NCBI GenBank assembly: GCA_002689405.1
Contig: NZFZ01000003.1
Location: forward strand, 1-17,225
DNA from: Gammaproteobacteria bacterium
GTDB taxonomy: Bacteria > Pseudomonadota > Gammaproteobacteria > Magnimaribacterales > AG-339-G14
Direction of reading: 5' to 3'
Length of the DNA stretch: 17,225 nucleotides
In this document: in pieces, positions 7,864 to 13,723 of the stretch
Layout: each line of letters opens with the position of its first letter
Position numbering within the stretch: position 1 is the first letter of the stretch
Made by a program: the position numbers and the translations under genes
The notes under the pieces: generated by a model
What the model was told of the DNA's origin: nothing
Database searches by the model: none
The model's input: the letters and a program-made list of their open reading frames with translations, nothing else

Positions 7864-7939
7864 TGGTGGGTCGTATAGGATTCGAACCTATGACCAATTG
7901 ATTAAAAGCCAACTGCTCTACCAACTGAGCTAACGACCC
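7864..7939 (-). tRNA. tRNA-Lys (anticodon TTT)
   Basis: The reverse strand folds as a 76-nt tRNA including an encoded CCA (7864-7866). The acceptor stem pairs GGGTCGT with ACGACCC, the D arm is GCTC with loop AGTTGGTAGA, the anticodon loop is CTTTTAA (anticodon TTT), and the T arm is ATAGG-TTCGAAT-CCTAT. It is nearly identical to E. coli tRNA-Lys; the visible changes include a G-T pair closing the anticodon stem and an altered T stem. It lies 19 bases after cpoB, and the tol-pal cluster of E. coli is likewise followed by a tRNA-Lys gene. Confidence 0.98.
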
Positions 7940-7949
7940 AAAAAAAAAG

Positions 7950-7955
7950 ATTATA
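7950..7955 (-). promoter_or_regulatory. Possible -10 element for tRNA-Lys
   Basis: A perfect TATAAT lies on the - strand in the 19-base gap between cpoB and tRNA-Lys. Transcription would start near 7944, about five bases before the mature tRNA 5' end, which suits a dedicated tRNA promoter. The -35 would fall inside the cpoB 3' end, where TTAAAT at 17-base spacing is a weak match. Confidence 0.45.
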
Positions 7956-7958
7956 CCT

Positions 7959-8660
7959 TTATTGAGAATTTAATTTAATTAAATCTTGTTCTGCAAGTAA
8001 AGCGGCTCCAGAGTTTGGATAATTACTTATAACTTCTTGTAAGAGAATCTCAGCAGAGTCCAATTCTTCTAAATTAATTTTTGCAAGAGCAAGTTTGTAC
8101 AAACCATCTACCTTCCTGGGATGATCATCAAACTTTGATACAAAAGCATTCAAAATTTCAGAGGAATCTTCAAACATTTCTTGGACTAAATAAATTTCAC
8201 CCAACCAAAAATAAGCATCGCCTACATAAGTTCCGTTTGGATAAGAAAGTATCAAAAGCCTTAAGTTTTCTGCTGCTTCTGAATATCTAGAATTATCAAG
8301 CAACTTAATAGAATTTGACCAAAGACCGAATTCTCCTGAGTCAATATCTTCTTCTATAAGCCCTGACAAAGGATTTATGGATTGATCAGAAGATTCTTCG
8401 TTTTGAGCTTCTTCAAATAGTAATTTTGTTTCCAAAAGGTGTATCCTTTTGTCCAAGTCAATATACCTAATTTGGTTTGCTTCTTCCAACCTAGAAATAG
8501 TTAAGTTATTTGTTTCTATTGAAGCTGTTAAAGACTCTATTTCTTTCTTCAAAAGATTTATTTTTTCAAGAAGAAGCTCTACGGATTCAGTGTTTTGCAA
8601 AATTGCAAAATTAGACGAACCCAAAAAAATAAAAAAAAGAAAGTTTTTTAGAATTTTCAA
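7959..8660 (-). CDS. cpoB: Cell division coordinator CpoB (YbgF), periplasmic coiled-coil/TPR protein
   Basis: CpoB is a periplasmic protein that coordinates peptidoglycan synthesis by PBP1B with Tol-driven outer-membrane constriction. The 233-residue product has a signal peptide (about 1-20), a heptad-rich coiled coil from about 27 to 90 that should mediate oligomerisation, and a TPR domain from about 110 to 230 (repeat cores NSRYSEAAENLRLLILSYPN, EMFEDSSEILNAFV and ELDSAEILLQEVISNYPN). The start is TTG at 8660, one base after the pal stop. No ATG lies before the signal peptide, so TTG is the only sensible start. It is somewhat shorter than the E. coli protein (about 263). Its position right after pal is the standard one. 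Confidence 0.92.
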   Translation of the reverse strand: MKILKNFLFFIFLGSSNFAILQNTESVELLLEKINLLKKEIESLTASIETNNLTISRLEEANQIRYIDLDKRIHLLETKLLFEEAQNEESSDQSINPLSGLIEEDIDSGEFGLWSNSIKLLDNSRYSEAAENLRLLILSYPNGTYVGDAYFWLGEIYLVQEMFEDSSEILNAFVSKFDDHPRKVDGLYKLALAKINLEELDSAEILLQEVISNYPNSGAALLAEQDLIKLNSQ

Positions 8661-8661
8661 T

Positions 8662-9141
8662 CTAATAAAGAGAGATTTCTACCCTTCTATTTTCAGCCCA
8701 AGCTTTTTCATTTGATGCACTTTTAAGAGGCTTTTCTTCGCCAAAACTTACTACTCTAATTTTTTTGCCAGATACTCCTTTCACAATAAGAAAGTCTCTC
8801 ACCTCAAGTGCTCTTCTTTCTCCGAGTGCTAAATTGTATTCTCTTGTTCCCCTTTCATCACAGTGGCCTTCCAAGCGTACTATTTTTGCCTTTTTTATTT
8901 CTGGTAAATACTGCTCGAGTAAATTTTTATCTTCTGCATCTAAAGTGGATTTATCAAAATCAAAATAAACTTTATCGTCTAGATTAGTTTCAAGCCTTTC
9001 TTCTTGAAGATATTCGTCCCCTGCTACAGAGGCATATTGCATTCGTTCTACTGAATCTGACACATTCGCAGCACAAGAATATACCTGACAAAGCATTGCT
9101 AAAATAAATATTCCAATTGGTTCCATAAATAGTCTCCTCAT
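8662..9141 (-). CDS. pal: Peptidoglycan-associated lipoprotein Pal
   Basis: Pal is an outer-membrane lipoprotein that binds peptidoglycan and TolB. The 159-residue product (E. coli 173) has a signal peptide and a probable lipobox VYSC with Cys23; Cys18 is a less likely alternative. The OmpA-like domain at about 55-159 shows VYFDFDKSTL, LEGHCDERGTREYNLALGERRA (92-111) and NRRVEI. The peptidoglycan-contacting Asp95 is present. The ATG at 9141 has AAGGAG eight bases upstream and gives the expected Arg-Arg N region. A second ATG five codons later has AGGAG seven bases upstream and is a real alternative. It follows tolB across 73 bases, the widest gap inside the tol-pal run. Confidence 0.96.
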   Translation of the reverse strand: MRRLFMEPIGIFILAMLCQVYSCAANVSDSVERMQYASVAGDEYLQEERLETNLDDKVYFDFDKSTLDAEDKNLLEQYLPEIKKAKIVRLEGHCDERGTREYNLALGERRALEVRDFLIVKGVSGKKIRVVSFGEEKPLKSASNEKAWAENRRVEISLY

Positions 9142-9168
9142 TGTTAAAGCTCCTTCTTTAATATAATG

Positions 9169-9196
9169 ATTATAATACTTTTCCTTTAGACAAGAA
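9169..9196 (-). promoter_or_regulatory. Possible internal promoter for pal-cpoB
   Basis: A perfect TATAAT (9169-9174, - strand) is preceded at 16 bases by TTCTTG (9191-9196), a weak -35. A TTGTCT also occurs, but at only 13 bases. Transcription would start about 20 bases before the pal ATG, just upstream of its AAGGAG. This fits extra transcription of the abundant lipoprotein Pal. Confidence 0.4.
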
Positions 9197-9214
9197 ATTT
9201 TATATTAAGTTTGT

Positions 9215-10498
9215 TTAATTTAATAATGGCGACCAGGCTGGTTCTCTTACTGATCCATTTTTAACAGGTAATGAAAATCTTGATTTTCCATCTAAGGTGA
9301 TTCCTCCTAAATAACCATTAGATCCATCTTTTGTCGCATAAATAATGATATTCCCATTTGGAGAAATAGTAGGTGATTCATCTAGCGAAGTAGAGGTCAA
9401 AGTCTCAATGTATCTACTGGAAAGTTTTTTTGTTGCGATCTGAAAATTTCCATTGTTTCCATGAACAAAAAATATAGATTTTCCATCAGGAAAATATCTT
9501 CCCCTGGCATTATAATTACCATCTCTGGTTAATCTTTTTTTTCTTTTAGATTGTGTATTAATTTCATAAAGCTGTGGAGAACCTGACCTGTCAGATGTAA
9601 AAATAATTTTTTTTGAATCTGGAGACCATGATGGTTCGGTATCGATTCCATAATGATTTGTCAGCCTTATTAATCTTTTGCTGTTTATAGAATATAAAAA
9701 AATATCTGGATTTCCTGAAAAAGAAACTACTAAGGCTAAGCTCTTCCCATCGGGTGACCAAACTGGAGCACTATTTGTCATTCCAAGAGCCTGGATTGAA
9801 TTTCTTTCACCAGATTGTAAGTCTTGAATAAAAATTTCCGCTAAACCATTTTCGAAAGATACATATGCCATTTTTTTCCTATCAGGAGACCAATCAGGAG
9901 ACATTATTGGAGCCTTGGAAGAAAAAAGAATTTGTTCGTTTTTACCATCAATATCTGAAATGCACATTTGATATGTATCAGCATCAGAATTGATAACGTA
10001 TGCCAGTTTCGTATCAAATATTCCTTTCAAGCCTGTAATTTCCTCATAGATTCTATTACTGATAATTTTTGAAATTCCTTCGATATTATCTTCACTTCCA
10101 ACAATTTCTCCCTCTAGTAACTTAATTCTTCGATTTATATTGAATAATGAATATGAAATATTTAAATTTCCTAAGGAGTTAACGGAATTTACTTTTCCAA
10201 TTACTGAATAATCTACTCCAAGTACTTTCCAATCCCTATAATAAAAATCATTTCCTGAGCTAGGATAAGACAGCATCTCACTCTTAGGTAGATTTTCAAA
10301 CTCCCCAAATAAAAGCATATTCTTTTCGATATTTCTAGATATCTGCCTGCCATAGCTTTCTTCAATACCGTCGTCTACGCCAAAGGGAACAAATGCAATT
10401 TTTGATAAATTATCACTGCCCTTTAAGATCTCTATTTCTAAAATAGAAAAAATACTATTAGAAACTAAAATTAATGCTACAAACAAAAATCTAATCAC
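9215..10498 (-). CDS. tolB: Tol-Pal system periplasmic protein TolB
   Basis: TolB is a periplasmic protein that shuttles between Pal and TolA. The 427 residues (E. coli 430) comprise a signal peptide (about 1-18), an alpha/beta N-terminal domain containing KIAFVPFG and a six-bladed beta-propeller. The propeller repeats appear as MSPDWSPDRKKMAYVS, APVWSPDGKSLALV, EPSWSPDSKKIIFTSDRSG, GRYFPDGKSIFFV, SPTISPNGNIIIYAT and REPAWSPLLN. The start is GTG at 10498, overlapping the tolA stop by four bases (GTGA), and is preceded by a good GGGGAG about seven bases upstream. The last blade closes near the C terminus, so the protein looks complete. Confidence 0.96.
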   Translation of the reverse strand: MIRFLFVALILVSNSIFSILEIEILKGSDNLSKIAFVPFGVDDGIEESYGRQISRNIEKNMLLFGEFENLPKSEMLSYPSSGNDFYYRDWKVLGVDYSVIGKVNSVNSLGNLNISYSLFNINRRIKLLEGEIVGSEDNIEGISKIISNRIYEEITGLKGIFDTKLAYVINSDADTYQMCISDIDGKNEQILFSSKAPIMSPDWSPDRKKMAYVSFENGLAEIFIQDLQSGERNSIQALGMTNSAPVWSPDGKSLALVVSFSGNPDIFLYSINSKRLIRLTNHYGIDTEPSWSPDSKKIIFTSDRSGSPQLYEINTQSKRKKRLTRDGNYNARGRYFPDGKSIFFVHGNNGNFQIATKKLSSRYIETLTSTSLDESPTISPNGNIIIYATKDGSNGYLGGITLDGKSRFSLPVKNGSVREPAWSPLLN

Positions 10499-11115
10499 TC
10501 TATCTCCCCAGATGATTTAAAAACCAAGTTAAAATTTCTAAAGTTTTGTTCAAATAGCTTTCTATCAAGGGATAAGACTTCTTCAAAAAAAGTCATTTTA
10601 TTCATTGCAGTTAAAATAGAATTGTTGAAAGAAGAATTGATACTTGGTTCAATCAAATCAAAATTTAATAACTCACCAGAAGGAGCAAGGTTTATTGATA
10701 CCTTTGCTATTAAAGATTCACTCAAAGAATTTGGCTTAATCCAAATTGAAGAAATTCTTGCTTGTATGATTGCTGAAACTCTCAAAATATCTTCTCTTTC
10801 CTTTGAAAGCTTAATTTTACTGATTTCGTTTTTGATATCTAATTTATTAATTTTAAATTTAGAAACAATAGCTGCTTCAGCAGCTTTTATCTTTTCATCA
10901 GTTGCAGAAGTTTTTTTTGTTTCTTTTTTAACTGTTGTTTTAGGAAAAGATGAATCGAACAATATATCCTCTTCTTGAATTAATTCATAAAAATTAACTC
11001 GAATAGATTGCGTCTTGTCTATATTAAGCTTTGGGATAGAAAAAATTGAAAAAATCAAAGATAGAAATAAAAGAACCAAAAAAAAAGTGTTTAAACTAGT
11101 TAAAGCCTTATTCAT
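10495..11115 (-). CDS. tolA: Tol-Pal system protein TolA (unusually short)
   Basis: TolA is the inner-membrane-anchored protein that transmits energy from TolQR to TolB-Pal. The product has only 206 residues against about 421 in E. coli. It has a membrane anchor (about 8-27), a reduced linker of about 80 residues with a Lys/Glu/Ala-rich stretch (63-105), and a C-terminal domain from about 108. The C-terminal domain contains ILRVSAIIQARISSIWI and SINLAPSGELLNFDLIEPS, which fit the TolA/TonB C-terminal fold. The whole protein has no histidine, so the S-x3-H motif of the TolA anchor that contacts TolQR is not conserved. The call rests on this architecture plus the position between tolR and tolB. 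It overlaps tolR by eight bases. Confidence 0.87.
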   Translation of the reverse strand: MNKALTSLNTFFLVLLFLSLIFSIFSIPKLNIDKTQSIRVNFYELIQEEDILFDSSFPKTTVKKETKKTSATDEKIKAAEAAIVSKFKINKLDIKNEISKIKLSKEREDILRVSAIIQARISSIWIKPNSLSESLIAKVSINLAPSGELLNFDLIEPSINSSFNNSILTAMNKMTFFEEVLSLDRKLFEQNFRNFNLVFKSSGEIE

Positions 11116-11539
11116 TTTTAATGGGTTCAGTTATGAGATTAATAGAATCTGTTTTAAATTTTTTTATCAAAGACATTGTTTGAGCTACATTGTCATAGAG
11201 TGTTTCTTTGTCAGCTCTTAAAAATATCTCTACTTTTGGATTATTTTTTAAAATTTTTTCAAACTGTTCTGCAAATGACTGAAAACTTTTATAACTTTCA
11301 TTCTTCTCGCCTAGATCAAGAGAATAAAATCCCTCTTTGCTGATTGAAACAGTTAAATTATCGTCTTTAGATTTATTCAGAGCTTGTGCTTCGGTTTTTG
11401 GTAAATCAAGATCAATTCCTTGAATCATAAATGGTGTCGCAACCATGAAAATAACTAACAAAACTAATGAAATATCCACATATGGAATTACGTTAATTTC
11501 TGTTAAAAGCTTTCTACTTTTTTCTCGTCTCTTGGACAT
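11108..11539 (-). CDS. tolR: Tol-Pal system protein TolR
   Basis: TolR is an ExbD-like inner-membrane protein which, with TolQ, converts the proton gradient into movement of TolA. The 143 residues match the E. coli length (142). A basic cytoplasmic N terminus is followed by EINVIPYVDISLVLLVIFMVATP, with the essential membrane aspartate at Asp22, then LDLPKTEAQ. The periplasmic domain ends with an ExbD/TolR-like helix containing FLRADKETLYDNVAQTMSLIKK. The ATG at 11539 gives the expected N terminus but overlaps the end of tolQ by 26 bases, the longest same-strand overlap here. tolA overlaps its end by eight bases. Confidence 0.96.
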   Translation of the reverse strand: MSKRREKSRKLLTEINVIPYVDISLVLLVIFMVATPFMIQGIDLDLPKTEAQALNKSKDDNLTVSISKEGFYSLDLGEKNESYKSFQSFAEQFEKILKNNPKVEIFLRADKETLYDNVAQTMSLIKKFKTDSINLITEPIKNE

Positions 11540-12185
11540 TGAATTCTTGGTAAGTTATTAAAAGTTCAGATGTAAAATTTTCGTAACTCCTAATAATCAT
11601 GTCAATTCTTTTGACACTCCAATTGTAGGAAATAAGGGCAGGTATAGCAGCGAAAAGACCCAAGGCAGTTGCCACCAAAGCTTCAGATATTCCTGGAGCT
11701 ACAGCATTTATTGATACTTGAGAAAGTTGTGCTAAACCACTAAAAGCATTCATAACTCCCCAGACAGTTCCAAATAGTCCTATAAAGGGGCTTACAGATG
11801 CTACAGTAGATAAAAAGGATAATCCTTCTTCTAATCTTTCTTCTTGCCTATTAATTATTATTTCTGTTGACTTATTGATGCGGTCTTCAGCTTTTTCAAA
11901 ATTTTCTGCTTTTAAAAATTCTTCATGAGAAATTACAAAGATTTGAGATAGTCCAAAATTATCTTCTTTACGATTGAGTTCATTAAATATTTTTTCAATA
12001 TTTCTAGAGTTCCAAAACTCTGTTTCAAACTCAAAGATATCCTTTTTCGCTCTGCTTAAGGTAAGCCACTTATCAAAGATAAACCACCAGGAAGTTCCCG
12101 CTAGAATAAACAAAACAATCATCACTAACTGAACAACTAAGCTTGCTCCTAAAAATAAATCTACAAAACTTAATTCAGCTTGCAT
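11514..12185 (-). CDS. tolQ: Tol-Pal system protein TolQ
   Basis: TolQ is an ExbB/MotA-like inner-membrane proton-channel subunit that drives TolA together with TolR. The 223 residues (E. coli 230) show three membrane segments at about 12-36, 124-148 and 165-186, with a large cytoplasmic loop between the first two. Conserved motifs are SVSPFIGLFGTVWGVMNAF, with Thr140, and APGISEALVATALGLFAAIPA, with Thr173. These correspond to the channel-lining threonines of the family. It starts at ATG 12185 inside the end of ybgC (11-base overlap), and its last 26 bases overlap tolR, so the three proteins are probably translationally coupled. Confidence 0.97.
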   Translation of the reverse strand: MQAELSFVDLFLGASLVVQLVMIVLFILAGTSWWFIFDKWLTLSRAKKDIFEFETEFWNSRNIEKIFNELNRKEDNFGLSQIFVISHEEFLKAENFEKAEDRINKSTEIIINRQEERLEEGLSFLSTVASVSPFIGLFGTVWGVMNAFSGLAQLSQVSINAVAPGISEALVATALGLFAAIPALISYNWSVKRIDMIIRSYENFTSELLITYQEFNVQETRKK

Positions 12186-12582
12186 TTTTTTTATCCAACA
12201 TCTTTTTTCTTAGCTCATCTGGAAGAGCAATGGGTTTTTTAGTTTCAAGATCAACACAGCCGCATAATACATTAGCTTCACACATTATTTGTGAATTTAT
12301 AACAACTCTTTGGTTAAAGCTAAAACTAGCTTTCTTTAATTCTGAAAGAGAAGATTCTATTTTTATTAATTGATCTAATAGAACAGGTTTTTTGTAATGA
12401 ATGTCTAATTTATTAACAATGAAAATAATGTTTTTGTCTAATAGTTCGTTTTGTAGATAACCACACTTTCTTAGAAATTCAGTTCTAGCTCTTTCAAAAT
12501 ATTTAAGATAATTAGCATAAAAAACTACACCTTGTGCATCCGTATCTTCATAGTAAATTCTTAGCTCTATGGTATCTGACAT
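12175..12582 (-). CDS. ybgC: YbgC-family acyl-CoA thioesterase of the tol-pal operon
   Basis: YbgC is a cytoplasmic hotdog-fold acyl-CoA thioesterase, standard first gene of tol-pal operons and associated with phospholipid synthesis proteins in E. coli. The 135 residues (E. coli 134) contain the family signature YYEDTDAQGVVFYANYLKYF, with the catalytic Asp15, followed by ERARTEFLRKCG. The start codon shares one base with the stop of the upstream nuclease gene (TAATG), and the end overlaps tolQ by 11 bases. No frame disruption or truncation is visible. Its exact physiological substrate is not settled in the family. Confidence 0.95.
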   Translation of the reverse strand: MSDTIELRIYYEDTDAQGVVFYANYLKYFERARTEFLRKCGYLQNELLDKNIIFIVNKLDIHYKKPVLLDQLIKIESSLSELKKASFSFNQRVVINSQIMCEANVLCGCVDLETKKPIALPDELRKKMLDKKNAS

Positions 12583-12989
12583 TAAAGATGGCTTTTTATA
12601 TCTTCCTCAAAGAGAGATTTAAGTAAAACTATGAAGCTCTCTAAAGAAAAATCGCATGTATTATTAAAATCTTTAGGAAGATTATCGTTCAAAGTATGGA
12701 GTGGAACTCTCACCTTGATAGGTCTGTGATTAAATTTATAGATCAAAGCTGGATAACTACCTTCTGGAGTTGCAGCAATCACTTGATCCCACCAGCCTTC
12801 AAGAGGTTCTGCGCCTTGCCCATATCTCTTGCATTCTATATACCAATTACCAAGAATAAGATCTGGAAGATATTTTTCTCGAGTTTGCTCCAATATTCTT
12901 TTTAATGGTTTTTTTAATTCTAAAGAATCATTCAATGCATTTGCAATTTCTCTTTCAAATGATGCTCCCTTATTCCTTGAATTCGTCAT
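12582..12989 (-). CDS. Putative PD-(D/E)XK nuclease, Holliday junction resolvase-like
   Basis: This 135-residue protein looks like a small PD-(D/E)XK nuclease of the kind found in phages and in archaeal Hjc resolvases. A basic N-terminal segment SRNKGASFEREIANAL provides the conserved glutamate (Glu12) of the first helix. The core is YLPDLILGNWYIECKRYG, with Asp43, Glu52 and Lys54 in the D-(9)-E-x-K arrangement expected of the active site. GWWDQVIAA, then YPALIYKFNHRPIKVRV, resembles the downstream helix and strand of phage resolvase-like proteins. The start is the ATG that shares a base with the yebC stop (TGATG); a TTG one codon earlier is possible. It occupies the place of ruvC-ruvA-ruvB in pseudomonad gene order. 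Nuclease fold is likely; resolvase activity is inference. Confidence 0.6.
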   Translation of the reverse strand: MTNSRNKGASFEREIANALNDSLELKKPLKRILEQTREKYLPDLILGNWYIECKRYGQGAEPLEGWWDQVIAATPEGSYPALIYKFNHRPIKVRVPLHTLNDNLPKDFNNTCDFSLESFIVLLKSLFEEDIKSHL

Positions 12990-13723
12990 CAAGCAAAGCT
13001 CCCTTCCGAAAACTCAGCATTAGAATGAACACTTTGCACATCATCCAGATCTTCAAGATTTTCAAGAAGATTGATAACTTTTTCTGAAGCTTCATCATCA
13101 AGCTCAACGCTATTTGATGCTTTCATAAGCAACTCGTATTGGTTGATTTTGATTTCATTCTCTTCTAGAACTTTTTTAAGATTGTGAAATTCCTCAACTT
13201 CAACAGAGATGATGAGATTATCTTCATCACCCTGTTCTACTTCATCTGCACCATTGGATACAGAGATATCAAATATTTTTTCCTCATCAGAATTTTCAAC
13301 GACTATTTGACCAATTTTGGTAAATAGATATGCTACAGAACCATCGGTACCTAAACTTCCTCCATACTTTGAAAAGGCATGCCTAACTTCAGCAACTGTT
13401 CTATTTTTATTATCCGTTAAAGTTTCAATGATTATGGCAACCCCATTGGGACCATAGCCTTCATAAATGGTTTCTTCTAAATTTTCTGCTTCCTGATCTC
13501 CAGAACCTCTTGCTATGGCTCTTTCTATTGTATCTTTTGGCATATTGGCCCCAAGGGCCTTATCTAGAGCCAGTCTTAATCTGGGATTATCTCCTGGCTC
13601 AGGTCCTCCCAATTTAGCAGCAACGGTAAGCTCTCTTATAAGTTTTGAAAAAACTTTTTGTCTTTTTTCATCTTGACGACCTTTGCGATGTTTTATGTTG
13701 GCCCACTTAGAATGTCCCGCCAC
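12989..13723 (-). CDS. yebC: YebC/PmpR family protein (TACO1-like)
   Basis: This cytoplasmic protein of the YebC family is known in different bacteria as a transcriptional regulator or as a factor that relieves ribosome stalling on proline-rich motifs. The 244 residues (E. coli 246) start with the invariant MAGHSKWANIKHRKGRQD. GPNGVAIIIETLTDNKNRTV and HAFSKYGGSLGTDGSVAYLF follow. The start is GTG at 13723, sharing a base with the aspS stop (TAGTG). The MAGHSKW terminus makes the start certain. An acidic loop around 145-165 is normal. It lies between aspS and the nuclease gene; in pseudomonads ruvC follows here. Confidence 0.97.
   Translation of the reverse strand: MAGHSKWANIKHRKGRQDEKRQKVFSKLIRELTVAAKLGGPEPGDNPRLRLALDKALGANMPKDTIERAIARGSGDQEAENLEETIYEGYGPNGVAIIIETLTDNKNRTVAEVRHAFSKYGGSLGTDGSVAYLFTKIGQIVVENSDEEKIFDISVSNGADEVEQGDEDNLIISVEVEEFHNLKKVLEENEIKINQYELLMKASNSVELDDEASEKVINLLENLEDLDDVQSVHSNAEFSEGSFA

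Noticed and set aside
7697..7924. 75-codon minus-strand open frame overlapping tRNA-Lys and crcB
   Set aside because: Its start lies inside the tRNA and its frame runs antiphase through crcB; the crcB frame shows clear Fluc motifs, so this is a shadow.
8449..8715. 88-codon plus-strand open frame opposite cpoB and pal
   Set aside because: It crosses two genes with recognisable domains and has no motifs of its own.
10622..10978. 118-codon plus-strand open frame opposite tolA
   Set aside because: It is antisense to tolA with low-complexity hydrophobic content; tolA is supported by architecture and gene order.
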